This document shows positions 14,252 through 21,444 of a stretch of 26,375 bases of DNA, one piece after another. Position numbers and translations under genes: made by a program. How positions within the stretch are numbered: position 1 is the first letter of the stretch; each line of letters opens with the position of its first letter. Below the pieces are notes generated by a model. The model worked only from the letters and a program-made list of their open reading frames with translations. It was not told where the DNA came from and did no database searches. Source of the DNA: Actinomycetota bacterium (GTDB lineage Bacteria; Actinomycetota; Thermoleophilia; Solirubrobacterales; Solirubrobacteraceae); the NCBI GenBank assembly GCA_005788585.1, contig SYBY01000470.1, positions 1 to 26,375 of the forward strand. The letters are read 5' to 3'.

Positions 14252-14842
14252 GTGGCCACCGCCGACCGACCCACCCGCAAGGACGCAGCGCGTAACCGCG
14301 AGGCGATCCTCGACGCCGCCGTGCGCGTGCTCGGCGCGGACCCCGACGCCGGCGTGGATGAGATCGCCGCCGCAGCGGGGGTCAATCGGGCGACCCTCTA
14401 CCGCCACTTCCGCACGCGCGAGGAGATCCTCGACGTCCTCCGCGAGGAGGCGGCCGCACAGGGCCGCGTCTTCGTCGCCGACGTGGTCGCGCAGCTGTTC
14501 GGCAGCGGCAACGGGCGGCACGTCCTCGAGGTCATCGACGAGATCGTCTGGGCGGGACTGCAGGACACCACGCGATACCGGGCGGTCATGGCGTCCGACC
14601 CCCGCCGCGCCGAGGAGCTCCTGGCCCCCTTCACGGAGGTCGGCGAGGCCGTCATCCGGCGCGGCCAGGAACGCGGCGAGATCGTCGACGACCTGCCCGC
14701 CGCGCTGCTGAACCGTCAGCTCATGGTGATGGTGCTCGCGAGCGTCCGCGCTGTGGACGAGGGCGCCGCGACGCCCGAGGACGCCGCGAGCGCCGTGCGC
14801 CGGCTGCTGAACGGCCTCAGGGCCGTGGACCGAACTTCTTGA
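14252..14842 (+). CDS. TetR-family transcriptional regulator, copy 2
   Basis: A 196-residue paralog of copy 1. It keeps the N-terminal PTRKDAARNREAILDAAV helix and the helix-turn-helix GVDEIAAAAGVNRATLYRHF, and has a similar C-terminal domain. The GTG start aligns exactly with copy 1. The recognition helix differs by one residue (Asn for Ser), so both copies may bind the same operator and cross-regulate. The 3' end runs 26 nt into the convergent lipase, which probably constrains both C-termini. The ligand is unknown. Confidence 0.92.
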   Translation: MATADRPTRKDAARNREAILDAAVRVLGADPDAGVDEIAAAAGVNRATLYRHFRTREEILDVLREEAAAQGRVFVADVVAQLFGSGNGRHVLEVIDEIVWAGLQDTTRYRAVMASDPRRAEELLAPFTEVGEAVIRRGQERGEIVDDLPAALLNRQLMVMVLASVRAVDEGAATPEDAASAVRRLLNGLRAVDRTS

Positions 14843-16673
14843 TGAAGCGCGCCTGCGCGTCGAACGCCGACGGCCAGGCGAAGGCGATGTGCGCGCTGCT
14901 CTCGCCCAGGAGTGGGATGGGGGACTTCCCGAGGAACGCGGGGTACTGGCGGATCTCGTAGCCGTCGGGGTCGGCCTGCTCGGCGCGTCGCACGCCGGGC
15001 ATCGGCGAGCGCTCCGGGCCGGTGAGCGGGAGGTCGACGAGGTTGGCCACGGCGACCGACGAGGGGTTCGGCACGATCGCGTCGCCGTCGCCGATCATCA
15101 CGAACATCGGCTTCTTCTCCTGCCCGGGCCGCGGGTTGCGGACGAAGTCGATGGTGTTGATGCCGTCCGACGGGTCGATGGCCTGCTGGAGTGCGGCCTG
15201 GAGCACGGCGTCCTCGGTCCCGGTGCGGCCCTGGGGCAGCACGAAGCCGAAGGCGTTCCACAGGACGGTCTGGGAGATGATGTGCGAGAGCCCGAGGCCG
15301 GTGACGTGGAAGTCGATGAAGTCGAGGTCCCGGGACATCGCGGCGAAGTTGCCGCCGAGCACGCCGCCGAGCGAGGTGCCCTGCATGCTGATCGAGCTCG
15401 TGTTCAGGTCGGGCTTGCCGTCGGCGCCCCGTCCCTGCCAGTTCGTCCAGGAGGGGCGCCGCAGGACGTCGAGGTCCATCTCGCCGATGGCCTCGTAGAG
15501 CCCCTGGAGGTCGATCGTCGCCTGGTTGAACAGGCCGGACAGCGTGCCGAGGTCGGCCGGGTGCAGGAGGTCGAGGAGATACCCGCCGTCCGCGCGTGAG
15601 CGGGCGCCGTGGTTCGGCCAGTCGATCGAGATCGTCGCCAGGCCGAGCTGCGCGTTCATCTGCGAGACGAGGACGTCGCTCTCCTTCTGGATCGTGATCC
15701 CGTGCGCGTAGATGACGACCGGCGCGGGTCGGGAGGAGGCGCTGCGTGGCAGGGTGAGCTGGAACGGCAGCCACTGGTCCTTGCGCGTGGCGCCGCTGAA
15801 GTCGACCGGGCCCTTGCCGTCGCGCGTGCGGTAGTTGTCGACGCGCACCTTGCCGGTGACGATGCCCGCGGTGTACGGGCCGGCGTAGTTCCAGTTCATA
15901 CGCACGTCGCGGGTCTCGTGCGGCCGCGACGAGGTGTCGTCCATGAGGCGCTGGGTGGCGTCGACGACCTCCGCGCGGTCGCGGACGGTGAACAGCGTGG
16001 CGGTGCGGACGGACGCGGGATCGAGCCCGGCCGCCGCGAGCCCGTCGGCGACCTCGTCGACGTACGCTGCGGCCTTGCTGCCCGGCGCGGCCTTCGCGGC
16101 GAGCTCCTCGAACGCAGGGTCGCCGGCGCCCATCGCCGTCGACACCGCGACGAGGATCCGGTGGCCGAAGCCCCAGCGGACCTGCGGGAAGACCTGCAGG
16201 ACGTTGGACTGGCGGTCCCCGACGAGGATCGGGTTGCGCGCATGGTTGGAGATGAACGCGTGGACGGGCACGCGGGTGCCGGTGTCCAGATCGAAGGCGG
16301 TCACGACGTCGCCGCCGTCGGTGGGCGGCGGGGTCTGGCGGTCCGTGAACTCGAAGACCGCGCCGGCCCCGGCGCTGAAGCCGGTCGTCCCGGTGAAGAT
16401 CCCGCTGGGGGAGATGCCGTCGTCCACCGGGAGCTGGCGCAGCAGCTCGGGACGGAGCATGTCGTCGGACACGTTGCCACGGACTCCTGTCGGTGACGTC
16501 GGGTCGGCGTCGGCCCAGTAGTTCGATGGGAACGGCGCGAGACAGGTCTCGAGGCTCAGCGGGTTGCAGTCCGGCGCGGCGGCGGCGGGCGCGGCGGCGA
16601 CGGCGAGCCCGCACGACAGCGAGGCGAGCGTGGTGAGACCGCGGCGCGCGACGCGCCCGGCGAACAGCGACAT
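14817..16673 (-). CDS. Secreted lipase-like alpha/beta hydrolase, paralog 1
   Basis: A 618-residue exported protein. A signal peptide occupies about residues 1-33 (RRGLTTLASLSCGLAVAAAP, then AAAA). The mature start DCNPLSLETCLAPFPSNYW has two Cys likely to form a disulfide. A hydrolase core begins near residue 318: VVIYAHGI (oxyanion region), nucleophile elbow SMQGTSLGG with Ser434, IGDGDAIVPNPSS with a candidate Asp at 529-531, and ESSAHIAF with His595. The roughly 280-residue N-terminal part resembles that of large bacterial extracellular lipases. Family and substrate are not certain. The ATG follows GGGAGG by 4 nt. It has its own promoter just after the stop of paralog 2. Confidence 0.82.
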   Translation of the reverse strand: MSLFAGRVARRGLTTLASLSCGLAVAAAPAAAAPDCNPLSLETCLAPFPSNYWADADPTSPTGVRGNVSDDMLRPELLRQLPVDDGISPSGIFTGTTGFSAGAGAVFEFTDRQTPPPTDGGDVVTAFDLDTGTRVPVHAFISNHARNPILVGDRQSNVLQVFPQVRWGFGHRILVAVSTAMGAGDPAFEELAAKAAPGSKAAAYVDEVADGLAAAGLDPASVRTATLFTVRDRAEVVDATQRLMDDTSSRPHETRDVRMNWNYAGPYTAGIVTGKVRVDNYRTRDGKGPVDFSGATRKDQWLPFQLTLPRSASSRPAPVVIYAHGITIQKESDVLVSQMNAQLGLATISIDWPNHGARSRADGGYLLDLLHPADLGTLSGLFNQATIDLQGLYEAIGEMDLDVLRRPSWTNWQGRGADGKPDLNTSSISMQGTSLGGVLGGNFAAMSRDLDFIDFHVTGLGLSHIISQTVLWNAFGFVLPQGRTGTEDAVLQAALQQAIDPSDGINTIDFVRNPRPGQEKKPMFVMIGDGDAIVPNPSSVAVANLVDLPLTGPERSPMPGVRRAEQADPDGYEIRQYPAFLGKSPIPLLGESSAHIAFAWPSAFDAQARFIKKFGPRP

Positions 16674-16690
16674 GAACCCTCCCGAGTGGA

Positions 16691-16711
16691 CCGCCACCTC
16701 CCCAGTGGCGG
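16691..16711 (-). promoter_or_regulatory. 5'-leader hairpin of lipase paralog 1
   Basis: CCGCCAC and GTGGCGG form a perfect 7-bp stem with a 7-nt loop in the leader between the -10 box and the Shine-Dalgarno. The predicted transcript start is at about 16710, so the hairpin would sit at the very 5' end of the mRNA. The loop contains GGGGAG, but the real Shine-Dalgarno is further downstream. Paralog 2 lacks it. Confidence 0.4.
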
Positions 16712-16716
16712 CGACG

Positions 16717-16745
16717 AACCTACTTCTGCATCAATAGCAAGTCAA
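16717..16745 (-). promoter_or_regulatory. Sigma70-type promoter of lipase paralog 1
   Basis: Minus strand TTGACT, 17-nt spacer, TAGGTT. The whole roughly 36-nt block (16712-16747) is conserved upstream of paralog 2, including spacer bases GCTAT.GAT.CAGAAG, so it is more than a bare promoter. It begins immediately after the stop codon of paralog 2. Confidence 0.75.
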
Positions 16746-16747
16746 AC

Positions 16748-18583
16748 TCAGGGGCCGAACCGCCGGATGAAGCTCGCCTGTGCGTACATCGCCGACGGCC
16801 AGAGGAACGCCCCGTGCGCGGTGCTCTCGCCGAGGCCCGGCAGGTTCGGCACCGGCCCGATGAACGGCGCGTACTGGCGGACCGCGTAGCCGTCCGGGTC
16901 GGCGTCCGCCGCGCTGCGCACGCCGGGCATCGCGAAGCGCTGCGGCCCGACGAGCGGCAGGTCGGTGAGGTTGGCCATCGCCACCGACGACGGGTTCGGC
17001 ACGACGGCGTCGCCGTCGCCGAGCACCAGGAGCATCGGCTTCTTCGACTGCCCCGGCCCGGGATTGCGGACCAGGTCGATCGTGTTGATGCCGTCGGCCG
17101 TGTCGGCCTCCTGCTGGAGCGCGCCCATGAGCACGGCCTCCTCGGTGCCGTTCGTCCCGTCCGGGAACATCGCGCCCATCACGTTCCAGAGCACGGTCTG
17201 CGACGTGACGTGTGACAGCCCGACCCCCGCGACGTGGAAGTCGATGACGTCGAGCTTCGGGGCGTGGCCGGCGAAGTTCGCGCCGAGCACGCCGCCCAGG
17301 GACGTGCCCTGCATGCTGATCGAGGACGTGTCGAGGTCCGGCCGCCCGTCGGCGCCGCGACCCTGCCAGTTGTTCCACGTCGGCCGCTTCAGGACGTCGA
17401 CGTCGAGGTCCGCGATCGCCGCATAGAGGCCGGCCAGGTCGAACGTCCCCTGGTTGAAGAGGCCCGACAGCGTGCCGAGCTGCCCGGGCTTGAGGATGGA
17501 GAAGATCTCACCGCCGTCGGCCGCGGCACGGGCGCCGTGGTTCGGCCAGTCGATCGCGATGGTCGCCATGCCGACCCCGGCATTGAGCTCGGCGACGTAG
17601 TAGTCGGACTCCTTCTGCGAGGACAGGCCGTGGGCGAAGATCATCACCGGCGCGGGCCGGCGCGACGCCGACCGCGGGAGCGTCAGCCGGAACGGCAGCC
17701 ACTGGTCCTTGCGCGCGGCGCCGCTGAAGTCGACCGGGCCCTGCCCGCCGCGCGTGCGGTAGTTGTCGACGCGCACCTCGCCCGTCACCACCCCGGCGAC
17801 GGACGGGAGGATCGTCGCCCAGCTCGTGCGCAGGTTGCGGACCGGGTGCTCGCGGGACAGCGTGTCGTCGAGGAGCCGCTTCGTCGGCGAGACGACCTCG
17901 CTGCGGTCGCGCACGCTGAACCACGTCGCCGTCCGCGTCGTCGCCGGGTCGATGCCCGCCGTGCGCAGCCCGTCCTCGAGGATCCCCACGTACTCCTCCG
18001 CCTTCGAGCCGGCCGCGACCTTCGCCTTGGACTCCAGGAAGGTCGGGTCCCCCGCGCCGTAGCGCGTGCTCACTGCGATGACGATGTCGTGCGTGAACGC
18101 CCAGCGGCTCTGCGGGAAGACCTGGATGACGTTCGACTGGTTCGCGCCGACGATCAGCGGGTTGCGGGCGTGGCCGCTGACGAACGCGTGGATCGGGACG
18201 CGCTTGCCCGTGTCGAGGTCGAAGGCGACGATGTCGTCGCCGCCGTCGTAGGGCACCTGCGGCTGGCGCTCGGTGAACTCGAAGACCGCGCCGACGCCCG
18301 CGCTGAAGCCGGTCGCGCCGTTGAAGATGCCGCTGGGGGAGATGCCGTCCTCGGTGGGCAGCTGCGCGAGGAGCTCGGGGCGCAGCAGGTCGTCGTCGAT
18401 GTTCGCCCGGCCGCCCGTGGGCGACGTGTCGTCCCAGTCGGCCCAGTAGTTCGACGGGAACGGCGCGAGGCACGTCTCCAGGCTCAGCGGGTTGCAGTCC
18501 GCGGCGTGCGCGGCCGGTGCGGCGGTTCCTGCGACGGCGATGGCAAGCGCCGCCAGCATGCGGCGCGCAGACGTGATCCTCAC
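16748..18583 (-). CDS. Secreted lipase-like alpha/beta hydrolase, paralog 2
   Basis: A 611-residue paralog with the same organisation as its neighbour. A signal peptide covers about residues 1-28, followed by mature ADCNPLSLETCLAPFPSNYW. The core has VMIFAHGL, SMQGTSLGG with Ser428, LGDGDAVVPNPSS and ESTAHGAF with His590. The GTG start is backed by GGGGAGGGG 5 nt upstream; an ATG eight codons in (MLAALAIAVAG) is the alternative. The two copies share the N-terminal and core motifs but differ widely, so this duplication is older than the oxidase one or under less constraint. Divergent from the FdhF-like gene. Confidence 0.82.
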   Translation of the reverse strand: MRITSARRMLAALAIAVAGTAAPAAHAADCNPLSLETCLAPFPSNYWADWDDTSPTGGRANIDDDLLRPELLAQLPTEDGISPSGIFNGATGFSAGVGAVFEFTERQPQVPYDGGDDIVAFDLDTGKRVPIHAFVSGHARNPLIVGANQSNVIQVFPQSRWAFTHDIVIAVSTRYGAGDPTFLESKAKVAAGSKAEEYVGILEDGLRTAGIDPATTRTATWFSVRDRSEVVSPTKRLLDDTLSREHPVRNLRTSWATILPSVAGVVTGEVRVDNYRTRGGQGPVDFSGAARKDQWLPFRLTLPRSASRRPAPVMIFAHGLSSQKESDYYVAELNAGVGMATIAIDWPNHGARAAADGGEIFSILKPGQLGTLSGLFNQGTFDLAGLYAAIADLDVDVLKRPTWNNWQGRGADGRPDLDTSSISMQGTSLGGVLGANFAGHAPKLDVIDFHVAGVGLSHVTSQTVLWNVMGAMFPDGTNGTEEAVLMGALQQEADTADGINTIDLVRNPGPGQSKKPMLLVLGDGDAVVPNPSSVAMANLTDLPLVGPQRFAMPGVRSAADADPDGYAVRQYAPFIGPVPNLPGLGESTAHGAFLWPSAMYAQASFIRRFGP

Positions 18584-18608
18584 TGGGTCCCCTCCCCTTG
18601 GGCCGACG

Positions 18609-18637
18609 AACCTACTTCTGAATCGATAGCCGGTCAA
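18609..18637 (-). promoter_or_regulatory. Sigma70-type promoter of lipase paralog 2
   Basis: Minus strand TTGACC, 17 nt, TAGGTT, the same block as before paralog 1. The -35 is embedded in a small dyad CCGGT-CAA-ACCGG (18630-18642), a possible operator. Confidence 0.75.
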
Positions 18638-18644
18638 ACCGGGC

Positions 18645-18650
18645 TACGGT
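18645..18650 (+). promoter_or_regulatory. -10-like box of the FdhF/YdeP-like gene
   Basis: TACGGT ends 7 nt before the ATG without a Shine-Dalgarno. It lies just 7 nt from the divergent lipase -35, so the two promoters are likely to compete. Confidence 0.45.
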
Positions 18651-18657
18651 TCGGTGC

Positions 18658-20874
18658 ATGGCCTGGACTCCGTCACTGTGGGCGAGCAAGCGCCCCTTCG
18701 GGATCGGGCTGCAGCGCCCGAACAACTACAAGGAGCTGTGGAAGGCGGTCGTCGACAGCCGCGACGACCTGCCGCACGCCCACCGCATCCTGCGTGACGG
18801 CTGCTGCGACGGCTGCGCGCTCGGGACCACCGGCATGCGCGACTGGACGCTCGACGGCGTGCACCTCTGCAACATCCGGCTGCGGCTGCTGTCGCTGAAC
18901 ACCATGGCGCCGCTGGATGCCGCGCCGCTGCTCACCGACCCCGACGCGCTGCGCGGCCGGCGCACGACCGAGCTCCGTGAGATGGGACGGATCGGCGAGC
19001 CGCTGCTGCGCCGGGCGGGTGCGTCGTCGTTCTCGCGCCTGTCCTGGGACGACGCCCTCGACCTCGTCGCCGAGCGGATCGGGGCGACGACCCCCGACCG
19101 CGTCGCCGCGTTCCTGACGAGCCGGGGCATGCCGAACGAGTCGTACTACGCCGCCCAGAAGGCGATGCGCGCGATCGGGGTCAGCTCGATCGACAACGCG
19201 GCGCGCATCTGTCACGCGCCGTCCACGGTGGCGCTGAAGGAGCAGATCGGCGTCGCCGCGACCACGTGCTCGTACCCCGACGTCATCGAGAGCGACCTCG
19301 TCGTCTTCATCGGGTCGAACCCGGCGAACAACCAGCCCGTGATGACGAAGTACCTCCACCACGCCAAGAAGCACGGGGCGCGCGTGGTGTGCGTGAACCC
19401 GTACCGCGAGCCCGGCATGGAGCGCTACTGGATCCCGTCGGTGCCGGAGAGCGCCGTCTTCGGCACAAAGATCGCCGACCGGTTCTTCGAGGTGCACGTC
19501 GGCGGCGACCTCGCGTTCCTGACGGGCGCGCTGCGGCACATCGTCGAGCAGGGGTGGCAGGACCAGGCGTGGATCGACGCGCACACGACCGGCTTCTCCG
19601 AGGCGGCGGAGGCCGCGCGCGGCGCCGACTGGGAGGCGCTCGAGACGGCCGCCGGGTGCTCGCGCGACGAGATGCTCGCGTTCGCACGCGAGCTGGCTGA
19701 CGCGGAGAAGGCGGTCCTCGTCTGGTCGATGGGCATCACCCAGCACGCGTGCGGCGAGGACAACGTGCGCGCGATCGTGAACCTCGGGCTGTCCCAGGGC
19801 TTCGTGGGGCGCGAGGGCTGCGGGCTCATGCCGATCCGCGGGCACTCAGGGGTCCAGGGCGGGGCGGAGATGGGGTGCTACGCCACGGCGCTCCCGGGTG
19901 GGGTCTCGTTGACCCCGGAGAGCGCGGCGGAGTGGTCGTCGACGTGGGGCTTTGAGGTCCCCGCGGTCCCCGGCCGCACCGCGCCCGAGATGCTCGACGC
20001 GGCCGCCGACGGCGACCTCGACGTGCTGCTCTCCGCCGGCGGCAACTGGATGGAGGTCCTGCCCGACCCGGTCTGGGTCGAGGCGGCGCTGGAGCGGGTC
20101 GGGCTGCGCGTCCATCTCGACCTCGTGTTGACGCCGCAGATGCTCGTGGGCGGCGGCGACGTGCTGATCCTCCCCGCCGCGTCCCGGTACGAGATCCCCG
20201 GCGGCTGCACCTCGACGAGCACCGAGCGGCGCATCATCTTCTCGCCCGAGATCCCCGGGTCGCGCGTGCCGCGCGCGCGCGGGGAGTGGGAGGTCTTCGG
20301 CGACATCGCCGCCCGGGTCCGGCCCGAGGTGGCGGGCGCCGCGCGGTTCGCGTCGACCCAGGCCGTGCGGGACGAGATCGGCGCGCTGGTCGAGCTCTAC
20401 GCGGGCATCGAGACGCTGCGCGAGAAGGGCGACCAGATCCAGTACGGCGGCCGGCGCCTGTGCGAGGGCGGGGTGTTCCCGCTGCCCGGCGGCCGGGCGC
20501 GGTTCGTCGCGGCGACCCCGGCGCGGCCCGTGGCGCCGCGCGAGGGCGAAGCTCGGCTGCGGGTCACCACCCGGCGCGGCAAGCAGTTCAACTCGATGGT
20601 CCACGAGGACGGCGACGCGATCACGGGCGCGGCCCGCGAGGACGTCCTCCTCGCGCGCGAGGACGTCGAGCGGTTCGGTCTGGCCGATGGCGACCGCATC
20701 CTGCTGCGCAACGAACAGGGCGAGCTGGCCGGACGGGTCCGGGTCGTCGAGCTGCGCGAAGGCAACGCGCAGGTGCACTGGCCCGAGGGCAACGTGCTGC
20801 TGGACCGCCACGCGCGGTCGCCTGAGGCCGGGGTGCCGGACTACAACGCGTGGGTGACGGTCGAACGCGTGTAG
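18658..20874 (+). CDS. FdhF/YdeP-family molybdopterin oxidoreductase
   Basis: A 738-residue enzyme of the DMSO-reductase superfamily. The N-terminal iron-sulfur region reads GCCDGCALGTTGMRDW...HLCNIRL (Cys49/50, Cys53, Cys71). The presumed Mo ligand is Cys185 in ARICHAPSTVAL, followed by His186; this matches the SeCys-His pair of E. coli FdhF with Cys in place of SeCys. IGSNPANNQPVMTKYL and IRGHSGVQGGAEMG are cofactor-contact segments, and the C-terminal beta domain starts near RVTTRRGKQFNSMVHED. There is no Tat signal, so it is cytoplasmic. Formate oxidation is plausible, but YdeP-type proteins have poorly known activity. No electron-transfer subunit lies beside it. Moco genes and fdhD within 20 kb support maturation. 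Confidence 0.9.
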   Translation: MAWTPSLWASKRPFGIGLQRPNNYKELWKAVVDSRDDLPHAHRILRDGCCDGCALGTTGMRDWTLDGVHLCNIRLRLLSLNTMAPLDAAPLLTDPDALRGRRTTELREMGRIGEPLLRRAGASSFSRLSWDDALDLVAERIGATTPDRVAAFLTSRGMPNESYYAAQKAMRAIGVSSIDNAARICHAPSTVALKEQIGVAATTCSYPDVIESDLVVFIGSNPANNQPVMTKYLHHAKKHGARVVCVNPYREPGMERYWIPSVPESAVFGTKIADRFFEVHVGGDLAFLTGALRHIVEQGWQDQAWIDAHTTGFSEAAEAARGADWEALETAAGCSRDEMLAFARELADAEKAVLVWSMGITQHACGEDNVRAIVNLGLSQGFVGREGCGLMPIRGHSGVQGGAEMGCYATALPGGVSLTPESAAEWSSTWGFEVPAVPGRTAPEMLDAAADGDLDVLLSAGGNWMEVLPDPVWVEAALERVGLRVHLDLVLTPQMLVGGGDVLILPAASRYEIPGGCTSTSTERRIIFSPEIPGSRVPRARGEWEVFGDIAARVRPEVAGAARFASTQAVRDEIGALVELYAGIETLREKGDQIQYGGRRLCEGGVFPLPGGRARFVAATPARPVAPREGEARLRVTTRRGKQFNSMVHEDGDAITGAAREDVLLAREDVERFGLADGDRILLRNEQGELAGRVRVVELREGNAQVHWPEGNVLLDRHARSPEAGVPDYNAWVTVERV

Positions 20875-20878
20875 GGCG

Positions 20879-21349
20879 TCACCACCCCCGCGTGCCCGGC
20901 CCGCCCTTGAACGGCCCGGTGATGTCGGCGGTCACCCAGCCGCCGTAGAAGTCGCCCTCCTGCGCGGCGACCCGTTCGTCGTCGAGCCAGCAGCCGTCGA
21001 CCCGTCCGGGGTAGAACGCCACGTGGTCGCGCAGCGCCTCGTAGGCCGGGACGGGTGCCCCGTAGGTCCACGCGGCCAGACCGGAGACGGGCCCGTCCGG
21101 GTCGACGAGGTCGAAGTACGAGGCCACGCCCTTGAACTCGCAGTACGTGGAGGCGTCGGCGACCTCGTGCAGCCGTGACATGTCGACGTCCCGCGGCGGG
21201 ATGTAGATGACCGGCGGGTGGCTGGTCTCGAGGACGCGCAGGGCCGAGGCCGACGCCGCGACGATCGCCCCGCCATGCTCCACGCGCACCCGGCGGGTGC
21301 ACGGCTCGACCCTCGGGGGTCGCGGGTAGTCCCACACGGATTCCGTCAT
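20879..21349 (-). CDS. DUF427-family protein
   Basis: A 156-residue soluble protein. RRVRVEHGGAIVAASASALRV, split as a beta strand pair, then LETSHPPVIYIPPRDVDM, STYCEFKGVASYFD and AAWTYGAPVPAYEALRDHVAFYPGR are characteristic of DUF427, a small beta-rich domain of unknown role. AGGAG 5 nt before the ATG is a good Shine-Dalgarno. Its stop is 4 nt from the FdhF-like stop on the other strand. Divergent from dsbA. The function is not assigned. Confidence 0.88.
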   Translation of the reverse strand: MTESVWDYPRPPRVEPCTRRVRVEHGGAIVAASASALRVLETSHPPVIYIPPRDVDMSRLHEVADASTYCEFKGVASYFDLVDPDGPVSGLAAWTYGAPVPAYEALRDHVAFYPGRVDGCWLDDERVAAQEGDFYGGWVTADITGPFKGGPGTRGW

Positions 21350-21377
21350 CACTGCTCCTACGGCCGCCGGGCACGAT

Positions 21378-21408
21378 CGGTTCTGCGGTTTCCCCCGCAC
21401 AGGAACCG
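21378..21408. promoter_or_regulatory. Imperfect dyad with GAACCG halves, DUF427/dsbA region
   Basis: CGGTTC (21378-21383) and GAACCG (21403-21408) face each other with inner TGCGG/CCGCA pairing and a 3-nt bulge. GAACCG is also the -35-like element of the two candidate ECF promoters near 23.8 kb. It may be a hairpin, an operator or paired -35 elements. Confidence 0.35.
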
Positions 21409-21432
21409 GAAAAGGCCGCACACCCCGCTCGG

Positions 21433-21438
21433 TACGGT
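21433..21438 (+). promoter_or_regulatory. -10-like box of dsbA-vkor
   Basis: TACGGT ends 6 nt before the ATG, leaderless geometry, and no Shine-Dalgarno is seen. Confidence 0.45.
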
Positions 21439-21444
21439 GTAGCC

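Larger units (their letters stand above)
12502..14851. repeat. Tandem duplication, copy 2
   Basis: This is the second copy of the oxidase-tetR unit, ending within the 3' end of the intact lipase. The oxidases are both 521 residues and gap-free. Divergence is uneven: some blocks are nearly identical, as at minus-strand 5' sequence 13826-14019, while others differ every 10-20 nt. Confidence 0.85.

Noticed and set aside
19191..19233. Possible selenocysteine site in the FdhF-like enzyme
   Set aside because: The codon at the Mo-ligand position is TGT (Cys), not TGA, so no selenocysteine insertion is needed.
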